64,000 nt of DNA from JAGVSR01 sp963825555 (GTDB taxonomy: Bacteria > Pseudomonadota > Alphaproteobacteria > Rhizobiales > Hyphomicrobiaceae). Numbering within the stretch: position 1 is the stretch's first letter; each line of letters opens with the position of its first letter. The DNA is taken from the NCBI GenBank assembly GCA_963825555.1, contig CAWGTZ010000018.1:124001-188000 (forward strand), in the 5' to 3' direction. This document shows, piece by piece, positions 1 through 9,055 of the stretch. A program made the translations under genes and the position numbers. Below the pieces are notes generated by a model that worked only from the letters and a program-made list of their open reading frames with translations, was not told where the DNA came from and searched no databases.

Positions 1-284
1 AGGCGCCGAGGCGCCAGTTCCAGCCCAATGATGAAAAGCAGAAACGTGACGCCGAGTTCGCCGACGGGGGCCAGCTTTTCGTATTCGTAGACCGTGAACC
101 AGCGAAAAATCGGGTCGTAGGGCAGAAGCCCCCCCAGCATGTGAGGACCGAGCACGACGCCGATCAGCAGATAAGCGAGAATGGGATTGAGGCGAACCTT
201 CTGCAGCAGGGGGACGGCTACGGCTGCCGTCGCCAGAACGACGAGAACGTCTTCATAAGTTGTAACGTCGTTCGCCACCGCCAT
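1..284 (-). CDS. CPA2-family cation:proton antiporter, N-terminal part (cut by the window edge)
   Basis: The minus strand reads open from an ATG at 284 to the edge, giving about 94 residues. It starts with MAVANDVTTYEDVLV, continues with a hydrophobic stretch containing NPILAYLLIGVVLGP, and ends in the FLLFIIGLELAPRR segment typical of the KefB/CPA2 fold. These proteins exchange monovalent cations (K+ or Na+) for protons across the inner membrane and often carry a C-terminal regulatory domain, which would lie outside this window. The family call rests on the two conserved transmembrane signatures; ion specificity cannot be judged from this fragment. Confidence 0.8.
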   Translation of the reverse strand, partial: MAVANDVTTYEDVLVVLATAAVAVPLLQKVRLNPILAYLLIGVVLGPHMLGGLLPYDPIFRWFTVYEYEKLAPVGELGVTFLLFIIGLELAPRR

Positions 285-469
285 CGTATAGTTAGCCCCC
301 GCCCGCCGCGAATCCCCGCAACGGGACCGTGCGCTCAAAGCATCGGCCGGATCATGTTGCAGTGCAAGTGCGCGAAAAATTGCTTCGCGTTCTGCACTAT
401 TCCGAGGCACTTGCCTCGACTTTATCCATCCGCTCCGCCGCCTGGACCTGAAACAACTCGCAGGCCTTC

Positions 470-769
470 TCACCGGCACCGCACAGAAGAGCCAGCTTCC
501 ACCTTGTCCCCCGCCTTGCGCCGACAAGCGGCCGCAGGATGCACCGTGGTTTTGGGCATGGAAAAGACCCACTGGGTGCCGTCGGTCCTGTCGCGATAAA
601 CAAAAAGCTTGTTGTCCGTCCAAACCTTTTCGAGGGCCTCGGACTGCATATGCAGGATCAGATCCACCATATCCGCCTTGCGCCCACACATGGAGGTATC
701 CTCGGCGCCCGCTGACGCGACCGAACCGATGAGGACAAGCCCCGTCAACAATCCACATGCCACGCGCAT
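470..769 (-). CDS. small secreted hypothetical protein, probably frameshifted near its end
   Basis: This reads as 99 residues with a clear signal peptide (MRVACGLLTGLVLIGSVASAGA) and a mature part containing at least four cysteines, so it is probably exported to the periplasm. I do not recognise a family. The frame stops just after SSVRC, but the adjacent frame continues without interruption as GEKACELFQVQAAERMDK to a stop at 397. That tail looks protein-like and supplies another cysteine. One surplus base in the CC run near 476-478 would explain the break, so the intact gene may have spanned 397-769. It lies between the antiporter and alaS, all on the minus strand. Confidence 0.55.
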   Translation of the reverse strand: MRVACGLLTGLVLIGSVASAGAEDTSMCGRKADMVDLILHMQSEALEKVWTDNKLFVYRDRTDGTQWVFSMPKTTVHPAAACRRKAGDKVEAGSSVRCR

Positions 770-826
770 AGTCTGACAACCTCCCGATTTTCTGATGGCT
801 TTTTACCGCAGGTATACGAACCAGCC

Positions 827-3502
827 TTAGCCGTCGATCATTGATTCCACTGCGTTCAGCGCTTCGTCGGCCTTCGAGCCGTCAGGGCCGCCGGCCTGCG
901 CCATGTCCGGCCGCCCCCCGCCGCCCTTGCCGCCGGACTTTTCCGAAGCCGCGCGCACGAGGTCGATAGCATTGTAGCGCCCGGTCAGATCGGGCGTAAC
1001 GGCGACGACAATGCCAAGTTTGCCATCGGCGGAGGCATTGGCGATCGCGACGACCCCGGAGCCTACCTTCGCCCGGCCTTCGTCCGCCATGGCCTTGAGA
1101 TCCTTCATATCGACGCCCGAAACCGAGAGCCGGAAGAAATTGGTGTCGCCCACCTTGGAGACCGCAGATGCCCCGGCGCCGGCCGTGCCGCCACCCCCGA
1201 GTGCCAACTGCTTCTTCGCATCGGCCAGTTGTTTCTCAAGCGCTCTGCGCTCTTCCACGATACTCTTTAGCCGCTCGACGATATCCTCCGGTCGCGTCTT
1301 CAGGATCGCTGCGGCCTCTTTCAACCGCTCGTCGGCCTCCGCCAGATAGGCACGTGCTTCGTCGGCCGTCAGCGCCTCGATGCGCCGGACACCCGCCGAG
1401 CTTGCACCCTCACCAACGACCTTCACGAGGCCAATGTCGCCGGTACGCTTCACATGCGTTCCGCCGCACAATTCCACAGACCAAGCCTTATTGCTCCCGG
1501 GGGGCGGCTCGCCCATCGAGACAACGCGCACCTCGTCGCCGTACTTCTCGCCGAAGAGCGCCATGGCACCCAACTCCTTGGCATCATCCAGTGCCATCAG
1601 GCGCGTTTCCACGGGCGAATTCTGCAGCACCAGAGCGTTGGTCAACGCCTCGACCTGCTTCACTTCATCCACTGTCATCGGCTTAGGGTGAACGAAGTCG
1701 AACCGCAGCCGGTCAGGGGCCACCAGAGAGCCCTTCTGGGCCACGTGCTCGCCGAGAACCTGTCGCAGGGCTTCGTGCAGGAGATGGGTTGCGGAGTGGT
1801 TGGCACGCGTCGCCGTGCGCCTGGCATGATCCACCTCAAGTTCAACCGCATCGCCGCTCTTGAAGCTGCCCGCCTCGACCACGCCCAGATGCACGAAGAG
1901 GTCGCCAAGCTTCTTCTGAGTATCGGTGACGCGGAAGAGCGCGCCCTTCGGGCCCCGGATGACGCCCTGATCGCCGACCTGCCCGCCGCTCTCACCATAG
2001 AACGGTGTCTGATTGAGGACGATCACGCCCTCCTCACCGGACTTCAAAGTCTTCGCCTCGCTGCCCCCCGACACGAGGGCCACGACGACTCCCTCTGCCG
2101 TCTCGGTGTCATAGCCCAAGAACTCGGTCGAGCCGACCTTCTCCTTGGTCTCGAACCAGACCGTTTCGGTGGCCGCCTCGCCCGAACCCTTCCAGGCCCT
2201 GCGTGCATCTTCCTTCTGCTTCTCCATCGCGGCGTTGAAGGCAGCCGTGTCGACCGTTATGCCTCGCGGCTTCAGCGCATCTTCGGTCAGATCGAGAGGG
2301 AAGCCGTAGGTATCGTACAGCTTGAAGGCCACGTCGCCGGGGAACACCGCGCCTGTATCCAGACCATAGGACGCATCGCCCAGTAGCTTGAGGCCGTGCT
2401 CCAACGTCTTGCGGAAGCGCGTTTCTTCCAATTTCAGTGTCTCGGCGATGAGTGGCATTGCACGGGACAGCTCCGGGTAGCTGTCGCCCATTTGACGCAC
2501 GAGCGCCGGAACAAGGCGGTGCATGAGCGGCTCCTTTGCGCCCAGCAGATGCGCATGCCGCATGGCACGGCGCATGATGCGGCGAAGCACGTAGCCGCGG
2601 CCCTCGTTGGAGGGCAGCACGCCGTCCGCGATGAGGAAACTCGTAGACCGCAGGTGATCGGCGATGACGCGATGCGAGAAGCGCGCCTCGCCCTGCGCCT
2701 TCACGCCCGTCGCGTCGACCGAGGCGGCGATCAAGGCCTTGAATAGATCGATGTCATAATTGTCGTGCACGCCTTGCAGCACGGCCGAAATGCGTTCCAG
2801 TCCCATGCCCGTGTCGATGGACGGCTTGGGCAGCGCGATCCGGTCATCTGGCCCCCGCTGCTCGTATTGCATGAACACGAGGTTCCAGATTTCGATGAAC
2901 CTATCGCCTTCCGCGTCGGCCGAACCTGGCGGACCTCCGGGTATGCCTTTCTTGCCGTCTGGATCATGGTCATAGAAGATTTCCGAGCACGGTCCGCATG
3001 GTCCCGTGTCGCCCATGGCCCAGAAATTGTCGGCAGTGGCAATGCGCACGATCCTCTCATCCGGAAAGCCGGTCAGCTTCTTCCAAATGCGAAATGCGTC
3101 CTCGTCATCGTGGTAGACCGTCACCAACAGCCGTTTCTTGTCTAGACCGTAGTCGTTGGTGATCAGCTCCCAGGCAAGCTCGATCGCACGCTCCTTGAAG
3201 TAGTCTCCGAACGAGAAGTTGCCTAGCATCTCGAAGAAGGTGTGGTGGCGCGCGGTGTAGCCGACGTTGTCCAGATCGTTGTGCTTGCCGCCGGCGCGGA
3301 CGCATTTCTGAGAGGACACAGCCCGCGTGTAGGAGCGCGTCTCCTGGCCGGTGAAGACATTCTTGAATTGCACCATCCCGGCGTTAGTGAACATCAGCGT
3401 CGGGTCGTTCCGCGGAACGAGCGGAGAGGAGGCGACGATCTCGTGACCGTTGCGCTTGAAATAGTCCAAAAACGCCGCTCTGACTTCGTTGACGCCCGTC
3501 AT
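827..3502 (-). CDS. alaS: alanine--tRNA ligase
   Basis: This enzyme charges tRNA-Ala with alanine in the cytoplasm and edits misacylated Ser/Gly. The 891-residue length is normal for bacterial AlaRS. The N-terminal class II catalytic domain is complete (RNGHEIVASSPLVPRNDPT onward). The editing domain carries the zinc motif HSATHLLH near residue 570 and the CGGTH partner near residue 677. The C-terminal oligomerisation region ends in a Gly-rich GGKGGGGRPDMAQAGG segment, as expected. It lies downstream of recA on the same strand, separated by a terminator-like hairpin, the usual alphaproteobacterial recA-alaS arrangement. Confidence 0.98.
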   Translation of the reverse strand: MTGVNEVRAAFLDYFKRNGHEIVASSPLVPRNDPTLMFTNAGMVQFKNVFTGQETRSYTRAVSSQKCVRAGGKHNDLDNVGYTARHHTFFEMLGNFSFGDYFKERAIELAWELITNDYGLDKKRLLVTVYHDDEDAFRIWKKLTGFPDERIVRIATADNFWAMGDTGPCGPCSEIFYDHDPDGKKGIPGGPPGSADAEGDRFIEIWNLVFMQYEQRGPDDRIALPKPSIDTGMGLERISAVLQGVHDNYDIDLFKALIAASVDATGVKAQGEARFSHRVIADHLRSTSFLIADGVLPSNEGRGYVLRRIMRRAMRHAHLLGAKEPLMHRLVPALVRQMGDSYPELSRAMPLIAETLKLEETRFRKTLEHGLKLLGDASYGLDTGAVFPGDVAFKLYDTYGFPLDLTEDALKPRGITVDTAAFNAAMEKQKEDARRAWKGSGEAATETVWFETKEKVGSTEFLGYDTETAEGVVVALVSGGSEAKTLKSGEEGVIVLNQTPFYGESGGQVGDQGVIRGPKGALFRVTDTQKKLGDLFVHLGVVEAGSFKSGDAVELEVDHARRTATRANHSATHLLHEALRQVLGEHVAQKGSLVAPDRLRFDFVHPKPMTVDEVKQVEALTNALVLQNSPVETRLMALDDAKELGAMALFGEKYGDEVRVVSMGEPPPGSNKAWSVELCGGTHVKRTGDIGLVKVVGEGASSAGVRRIEALTADEARAYLAEADERLKEAAAILKTRPEDIVERLKSIVEERRALEKQLADAKKQLALGGGGTAGAGASAVSKVGDTNFFRLSVSGVDMKDLKAMADEGRAKVGSGVVAIANASADGKLGIVVAVTPDLTGRYNAIDLVRAASEKSGGKGGGGRPDMAQAGGPDGSKADEALNAVESMIDG

Positions 3503-3665
3503 GTGTATCCCGACTTTCCGCGTGTTCGGATTTGGCTCGCGCGACGCAGGACCCGCGGTCAGCCCGTGCCACCGCTGCCCCTAACCCACCTCATCGATCG
3601 GGCGGTTCTAGCCGTGCCCGCTGCCCCTTGTCCAGAAACCGCGCTGCCGCAAGGCTTCCCGGTCG

Positions 3666-3701
3666 GAAAAACGTCAAACGGGGACCCTGGGGCCCCCGTT
3701 T
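3666..3701 (-). terminator. rho-independent terminator of recA
   Basis: The arms AAACGGGG (3676-3683) and CCCCGTTT (3694-3701) pair perfectly. Read on the minus strand, the hairpin is followed by GACGTTTTTCC, a U-rich tail. It lies about 65 nt after the recA stop, before alaS. A second hairpin, GGCCCG/CGGGCC, lies between it and recA. Confidence 0.6.
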
Positions 3702-3765
3702 CAGGTGCGGACCGGGCAATCCGGCCCGTCTGCCGGGCCGTCCGCCATCCCACATCTGGTATTTC

Positions 3766-4914
3766 TTAGCGCTTCCCCTTCGCACCCTTACGGGGTGCGT
3801 CGTCGACGTCGGGGAGGACGCCATCTTCGTCAGGCACCTCCTCGTCGGTGTCGCCCTCTTCCGGCTCCGTCAGCATCTTGTCCACGATCAGTCCGGCGTT
3901 GGAGCGGATCGCCTTCTCAATGGCGTTGGCGACCTTCGGATTGTTGCGGAGGAACTCCTTGGTGTTTTCACGCCCCTGGCCGATGCGCTCACCCTCGTAG
4001 GACATCCAGGCGCCCGACTTGTCGATGATATTCCCCTTGACCCCAAGATCGATAAGCTCACCGACCTTGGAAATGCCCTCACCGTACATGATGTCGAACT
4101 CGACCTGCTTGAAGGGCGGCGCGACCTTGTTCTTCACGACCTTCACGCGCGTCTGATTGCCCACCGGCTCGTCACGGTCCTTGATCTGGCCGATGCGGCG
4201 GATGTCGAGACGAACGGACGAATAGAACTTGAGCGCGTTGCCGCCGGTCGTCGTCTCGGGATTACCGAACATGATGCCGATCTTCATGCGGATCTGGTTG
4301 ATGAAGATCACCATGCAGCCCGATTTCGAGATCGAGGCCGTAAGCTTGCGCAGCGCCTGGCTCATCAGGCGGGCCTGCAAGCCGGGCAAGCTGTCGCCCA
4401 TCTCGCCTTCCAGTTCCGCCTTGGGCGTGAGAGCGGCCACGGAGTCGATCACGAGCACGTCTATGGCACCCGAGCGCACGAGCGTATCGGCGATCTCAAG
4501 AGCCTGCTCACCGGTGTCGGGCTGAGAGATCAGCAAATCCTCGACCTTGACGCCCAGCTTGCGGGCATAGACGGGATCCAGCGCATGCTCAGCGTCGACA
4601 AATGCGCAGGTGCCGCCCTTTTTCTGGGCCTCCGCGATGACGTGCAGAGTGAGCGTCGTCTTGCCCGACGATTCCGGACCGTAGATCTCGACGACCCGCC
4701 CTTTGGGCAGACCGCCGATGCCGAGCGCGATATCGAGACCGAGAGAACCTGTCGAAATGGCCTCCACGTCGATCGACTTGTCGTTGGTGCCCAATCGCAT
4801 GATCGAGCCTTTGCCGAAGTTCTTGTCGATCTGTGCCAGGGCTGCTTCGAGCGCCTGCTTCTTGTCCATCTGCGAGGATCCCCCTTCGATCAATCTCAAG
4901 TCCGGCGTGGTCAT
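3766..4914 (-). CDS. recA: recombinase RecA
   Basis: RecA forms ATP-dependent filaments on single-stranded DNA, catalyses strand exchange and triggers LexA self-cleavage. The 382 residues cover the whole family. Visible are the Walker A GPESSGKTT near residue 78, the Walker B/MAW region LVIDSVAALTPKAELEGE, the DNA-binding loop 2 region FGNPETTTGGNALKFY, and an acidic C-terminal tail rich in Asp/Glu. The start MTTPDLRLIEGG fits the extended N terminus common in Rhizobiales RecA, so I keep it over the internal MDKKQ. Degenerate SOS-like repeats lie upstream at 4961-4999. Confidence 0.98.
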   Translation of the reverse strand: MTTPDLRLIEGGSSQMDKKQALEAALAQIDKNFGKGSIMRLGTNDKSIDVEAISTGSLGLDIALGIGGLPKGRVVEIYGPESSGKTTLTLHVIAEAQKKGGTCAFVDAEHALDPVYARKLGVKVEDLLISQPDTGEQALEIADTLVRSGAIDVLVIDSVAALTPKAELEGEMGDSLPGLQARLMSQALRKLTASISKSGCMVIFINQIRMKIGIMFGNPETTTGGNALKFYSSVRLDIRRIGQIKDRDEPVGNQTRVKVVKNKVAPPFKQVEFDIMYGEGISKVGELIDLGVKGNIIDKSGAWMSYEGERIGQGRENTKEFLRNNPKVANAIEKAIRSNAGLIVDKMLTEPEEGDTDEEVPDEDGVLPDVDDAPRKGAKGKR

Positions 4915-4960
4915 CGGGCACCTTATGGTAAGAGTTCAAGAGCGACAATTTACCAAACGT

Positions 4961-4999
4961 GTACCTGCTTTGTTCCACATCGTCAATCACGTTTTGTTC
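4961..4999. promoter_or_regulatory. candidate LexA/SOS operator region of recA
   Basis: The alphaproteobacterial SOS box is GTTC-N7-GTTC. Here GTAC-N7-GTTC (4961-4975, one mismatch) and AATC-N7-GTTC (4985-4999, two mismatches) lie 47-85 nt upstream of the recA start. Each has one perfect GTTC half. The position is right, but both sites are imperfect. Confidence 0.45.
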
Positions 5000-5173
5000 T
5001 CATCCGACCCTATGATTTTGCGACGATTTTGGCGCGGCCGCAGGTTTGCCCCACTTCGCCGCTAGCTTTTGACTTGAGTCGCGTGCGGGGGTGATGGGAG
5101 GGCTTTGCCGGCCCGCGCCGTTCCGAATCGGTTGTGTTAATCCATTTCCACTTCGCTTGAGAGGAACGCTTCG

Positions 5174-5461
5174 ATGTCGGACCGCACCATGATCGATGTC
5201 GCTGGCAAGACCCTTCTGATCCCGCGCCTGGCCAAGCGCGCGCTTCAGGTCTTGGCCTCGATGGGGCTGACGGCGCTGCTCACGCTCGCCATCATTGTTG
5301 CCAACGGCATGCTGACCGCCAAAGGCGGCTCTGCGGCTGGGCTCAATACCTGGCTCGCCTTTATCCAGCGCCCGGAGGTGATCGGCACCATGTTGCTCAC
5401 TTCGGTTGTGACGATCCTCTACCTGCATTGGGACAAACCCTCGTCCGGTTCGCGCCGGTGA
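5174..5461 (+). CDS. small two-helix membrane protein, unknown function
   Basis: This is a 95-residue protein starting at an ATG preceded by a good GAGAGGAA ribosome-binding site. Two hydrophobic stretches are visible: ALQVLASMGLTALLTLAIIV near residues 22-42 and VIGTMLLTSVVTILYL near residues 68-84. A basic tail ends in SGSRR. It probably sits in the inner membrane. No family is recognised. It is transcribed away from recA and ends just before a strong terminator shared with the convergent cckA gene, so it looks like a genuine single-gene unit. Confidence 0.7.
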   Translation: MSDRTMIDVAGKTLLIPRLAKRALQVLASMGLTALLTLAIIVANGMLTAKGGSAAGLNTWLAFIQRPEVIGTMLLTSVVTILYLHWDKPSSGSRR

Positions 5462-5500
5462 GTTGCCATTTGCTTTCTTGATCTTCTCCCGATCAAGCAG

Positions 5501-5532
5501 AACGCCCGGATCGCGCGATCCGGGCGTTTTTG
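5501..5532 (+). terminator. strong rho-independent terminator between convergent genes
   Basis: The sequence 5501-5528 is a perfect 28-nt palindrome (AACGCCCGGATCGC and its complement), followed on the plus strand by TTTTTGC. It ends the small membrane protein gene. Because the stem is symmetrical it may also slow minus-strand transcription from cckA, although the U-run on that side is weak. Confidence 0.85.
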
Positions 5533-5577
5533 CTTTCGCTGTCGGGGCGGGTGGGAAGAGTGCGGGGATCCAGAGGA

Positions 5578-8169
5578 TTACTTGGACAGCTCTTCCTTCA
5601 CCTTCTCAGCCAGCTGGGGCAGGGAGAAGGGTTTGGGCAGGAAGGCGACTTCTTCCGTGCCGAGCGTCTCCCGGAACGCCTCATTGGGATAGCCTGACAC
5701 GAAGATGACCTTGATCGAAGGGTTCGTCTTGCGCAGTTCGCGGAACATGGTGGGACCGTCCATCTCGGGCATGACGACATCGGTGACGACGATGTCGATG
5801 GCGCCCTCGTGCTCCGCCACGATATCGAGCGCTTCCTGGCCGTCAGACGCTTCGAGAACTTCGTAACCCTGCCGCGTCAGGGCGCGGACCGCGAACGAGC
5901 GGACAACGTCCTCGTCCTCGACGAGCAGAACCCGGCCAACTCCCGTAAGATCTGCAGACTTGGCAGGTTGCGCTTCCTTTTCCTTGGCAGGGGTGGTGGA
6001 GGGAGCGACATCTTCCTCAACCTCGGGGATGAAGCGCGGCAGATAAACCTGGAACGTCGTGCCCTTTCCGGGCGTGCTGTCGGCGTAGATGAAGCCGCCC
6101 GACTGTTTGACGATGCCATAGACGGTCGAGAGCCCGAGCCCCGTGCCCTTGCCCACGCCCTTGGTGGTGAAGAAGGGTTCGAAAATCTTCTCCAGAACTT
6201 CCGGCGCCATGCCGGTACCCGTATCGGCCACCTCGATCGCCACATACTCGCCGATGGGCATGCCGTCGAGACCAAGCCGCTGGCTCTCCCGCTCAGTGAT
6301 GTTGCGCGTCCTGACCATGATGGTGCCGCCATTTGGCAGTGCATCGCGGGCATTAACGGTGAGGTTGACGATGACGCGTACGAACTCGGTCTTATCGACG
6401 TTGACGTACCAGAGGTCGCGACTCGGCTGGATTTTGAGCGCGATCTTTTCGCCAACCGATGTCCGCAGCATGCTCCCGTTCTCGTTGATGACTTCGTCGA
6501 GAAGGAGCGGCTCTGCCTGCAGCGTCTGGCGGCGTGAGAAGGACAGGAGCTGGCGCACCATACCGGCGGCGCGATAGGCACTCTGCTGAATGTTCTTGAT
6601 GTCCTTGTAGGCGGGGTCGGCCGTGCGCAGTGTCTGCAGAAGCAGATCCGAGTAGCCTATAATGGCCGTCAGCACGTTATTGAAGTCGTGTGCGATACCG
6701 CCTGCGAGCTTGCCCACGGCCTCCATTTTCGAGCTTTGGGCGAACTGCGCCTCGAGTGCCTTCTGCTCGGTCGCATCGATGACATACAGCATGGCCGTCT
6801 CGCGCTCCCCTGCCTGCTCGAGCATGGGACTCATGTAGACACGCCGGACATTCTCCGACGACAGCTCCGTTTCGATCGGCTGACCACCAGCCTTTCCAGC
6901 CAGCACGCGCTTGAGATTCTCGCTGATCGCCTGCCGGGCCGCCTTGTCGTCGGCGCGGGAAAGGACATCCACGGCAGGTTTGCCGTGACCGCCCGAAGCG
7001 TCCAGCATAAGGCGCGCGAACGCACTATTGGAACTTGTGATGCGACCGTCGGCTGACACGCTCGCGATCCCAAACGGAGCCGATTGGAAGAAGCGGGCAA
7101 AGCGCACATCGCTGGCGGCAACGTTGAGTCCGAGCCCGTGATCCGCTTCGCGGTTGATGAAGGCGAGAAGCCGCGTGCCGTCGCGGGCTGTACGCGACAT
7201 CAGCCGAACCGGCAGAAGACGTCCATCCTCCCGGGTGGCGTCGATATCGAGAGATACCTGATCCTCGGTGCCGCGGCGCCACGCGCCTTCGAGCAGATCG
7301 ACGGAACCGGAGGCAAGAATGTCCGTGAGACGCACGATGCGCTGATTGAGCGGTGATTGCGGGTAGCCGAGCCAGCGGCCCAGCGTGCCGTTCATGTGGC
7401 GGACGGTGCCATCCAGATCCACGGTCAAGAGCCCTACCGGTGCGGCATCATAGTAGGAGAGCGTATCGACGAGGCGTTGACGCGAAGCCGCCGTACTCAT
7501 GCGCTCCTCGGTGACATCAACGACGCTCCACAGCACCGTTGGACCCGTCTCGCTACCGCGGCCGAGATCCAGCGGGGCGACCTCGATATGCAAAACACGG
7601 TGGGGCAGTCCGCCGCCCGAGGGCATGCCAAAATCCTCGCCGTGGCGGTCGCCGCGTTCGGCGGCGCGATTGAGCCGGAAGAAGGCTTCCCGTGTGGATA
7701 ACTCCGCACCGAAAGCCATATCCAGCGCCGTCACGTCGCGCGAAGCGAGACGGCCGACCAATTCCTCGAGTTTGCTATTGGCATAGATGACCGTGCCGTC
7801 GCGCAGAGCGACCATCATGCCGCGATCCGAGCCCTCGGCGATGGAGCGGGTGACATCATCCGTCAGCAGTCGTTCGCCGATGCGGACATGCCCGGCGAGT
7901 AGCCCGAAGACGAAAAAGATGCCTAGGATGGCAAAAGCCGAAAGCAGGGTGAAAAGAACGGGCGTTCCCGCCGCGGTGGCTGCGAGCCCAACGGCAACAA
8001 GGCCCAGCGCGAATATCGCGCCGAGCACCGGGAGAAGGCTCGCCACACTCTCGGCACCCGATGCGGCGCCGTCGGTCATGGCGGGGCCACGGTCTGCAAG
8101 AACATTGCTTTCGCTCATGAAGTCGAAAGCTATCTGATTCGGGGGAGGGGCGGCCTCGAAGGGCGGCAT
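5578..8169 (-). CDS. cckA: cell-cycle hybrid histidine kinase CckA
   Basis: CckA is the bifunctional kinase/phosphatase that feeds phosphate through ChpT to CtrA in alphaproteobacteria. The 863 residues show two N-terminal transmembrane helices (about 45-95), two or three PAS-like modules, and a HisKA segment with the CckA signature KMEAVGKLAGGIAHDFNNVL (His near residue 492). An HATPase domain follows (FTTKGVGKGTGLGLSTVYG), and then a C-terminal receiver domain with the phosphoacceptor Asp in VVTDVVMPEMDG near residue 795 and the Lys in FLPKPFS. An internal start at MSESNVLADRG is possible. It lies divergent from the fliO-like gene, with a CtrA-like box between them. Confidence 0.93.
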   Translation of the reverse strand: MPPFEAAPPPNQIAFDFMSESNVLADRGPAMTDGAASGAESVASLLPVLGAIFALGLVAVGLAATAAGTPVLFTLLSAFAILGIFFVFGLLAGHVRIGERLLTDDVTRSIAEGSDRGMMVALRDGTVIYANSKLEELVGRLASRDVTALDMAFGAELSTREAFFRLNRAAERGDRHGEDFGMPSGGGLPHRVLHIEVAPLDLGRGSETGPTVLWSVVDVTEERMSTAASRQRLVDTLSYYDAAPVGLLTVDLDGTVRHMNGTLGRWLGYPQSPLNQRIVRLTDILASGSVDLLEGAWRRGTEDQVSLDIDATREDGRLLPVRLMSRTARDGTRLLAFINREADHGLGLNVAASDVRFARFFQSAPFGIASVSADGRITSSNSAFARLMLDASGGHGKPAVDVLSRADDKAARQAISENLKRVLAGKAGGQPIETELSSENVRRVYMSPMLEQAGERETAMLYVIDATEQKALEAQFAQSSKMEAVGKLAGGIAHDFNNVLTAIIGYSDLLLQTLRTADPAYKDIKNIQQSAYRAAGMVRQLLSFSRRQTLQAEPLLLDEVINENGSMLRTSVGEKIALKIQPSRDLWYVNVDKTEFVRVIVNLTVNARDALPNGGTIMVRTRNITERESQRLGLDGMPIGEYVAIEVADTGTGMAPEVLEKIFEPFFTTKGVGKGTGLGLSTVYGIVKQSGGFIYADSTPGKGTTFQVYLPRFIPEVEEDVAPSTTPAKEKEAQPAKSADLTGVGRVLLVEDEDVVRSFAVRALTRQGYEVLEASDGQEALDIVAEHEGAIDIVVTDVVMPEMDGPTMFRELRKTNPSIKVIFVSGYPNEAFRETLGTEEVAFLPKPFSLPQLAEKVKEELSK

Positions 8170-8494
8170 GGATCATTTGCCTCGTTACGCTTACACCAGT
8201 GCCCTGCCGTTCTCAGGTTGTTTCGCCTGTCAAGGCAGCCGACCGATCAACAGCATCGCTGTCAACAGTTCGATCATCAGGGTTAAATTGCGGTGAATTT
8301 GGCGCTATAGGAGCGCTTGCCGGGCGCATCATTTTGATCAGCCCAGCGCCGAATGCGGCGTCAATCGTTACGTTCTGCTGAACGCCGATGCGGAATTGGA
8401 GCGCAATATCAATCGTCTTTGTAGACAGCCTGCAATCGCAAGTCAGCTCGGCAAAGACCTGAGATGACGAGACCCCTGAGGGAGACGCCGCACC
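8170..8494. promoter_or_regulatory. divergent intergenic region cckA/fliO with a CtrA-like box
   Basis: I see no convincing gene in these 325 nt. On the minus strand the region contains TTCA-N7-TTAACC (plus-strand 8281-8297). This is one mismatch from the CtrA consensus TTAA-N7-TTAA and lies about 115 nt upstream of the cckA start. Read the other way it is about 200 nt upstream of the fliO-like gene. No other regulatory element is clear. Confidence 0.4.
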
Positions 8495-8854
8495 ATGTGG
8501 GACATCCTCACGTATATACTGCTCATCGTTCTGATTGCAGCGGCAGTCATCGGCGCGGCCGTGGCGGCGCGCAGCTACCTCAACGGCACAACTCCCATGC
8601 AGGGACTGTTCGGGCCAAAACCCGATCGCCGCCTGGATGTCGTAGAGCACCAGTCCATCGACGGACGACGCCGGCTCGTTCTGGTCAGGCGCGACAACGT
8701 TGAGCATCTCATCATGACGGGCGGTCCGGTGGACGTCGTCATTGAAACTGGGATCTCCACGCGGGCGGCACGGCCGGAACTGGTCGATGGCGCAGGACCG
8801 GTGTTTTCTCGCCCCGCGCGGACCTTCGGTCAGGCCGCGACCGGGGAACCATGA
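8495..8854 (+). CDS. FliO-like flagellar biosynthesis protein
   Basis: The 119-residue product has one N-terminal transmembrane helix (ILTYILLIVLIAAAVIGAAV). A short cytoplasmic domain follows, with the FliO-type signature RLVLVRRDNVEHLIMTGGPV and DVVIETGI. FliO assists assembly of the flagellar type III export gate (FliPQR). The start is supported by GAGGGAG 9-15 nt upstream. No other flagellar gene lies nearby, so it is detached from any fli/flh cluster in this window. The Ala/Pro-rich tail is not informative. The FliO assignment rests on the short signature and the topology. Confidence 0.6.
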   Translation: MWDILTYILLIVLIAAAVIGAAVAARSYLNGTTPMQGLFGPKPDRRLDVVEHQSIDGRRRLVLVRRDNVEHLIMTGGPVDVVIETGISTRAARPELVDGAGPVFSRPARTFGQAATGEP

Positions 8855-9055
8855 CTTCCCTCAGGCCAGACCGCCCCATCCATCCAGCCATGGTGACAAT
8901 CCGGTCTGTTCGTTTCAGTGCCCTGCGGCATTCCGGCGATCTTGAATGCCAGCGGCTTGTGCGAAAAGCCGAAAGGGTGACGAAGGCCGCCCTACTGATG
9001 ACGCGTTGAAGCGATGTGGATTGGCGGTCGAAGAATCCAGAGGCAGGTTTAATTG

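Noticed and set aside
8213..8707. Minus-strand frame opposite the fliO-like gene
   Set aside because: It is largely antisense to a gene with clear membrane and family signals and has no signature of its own.
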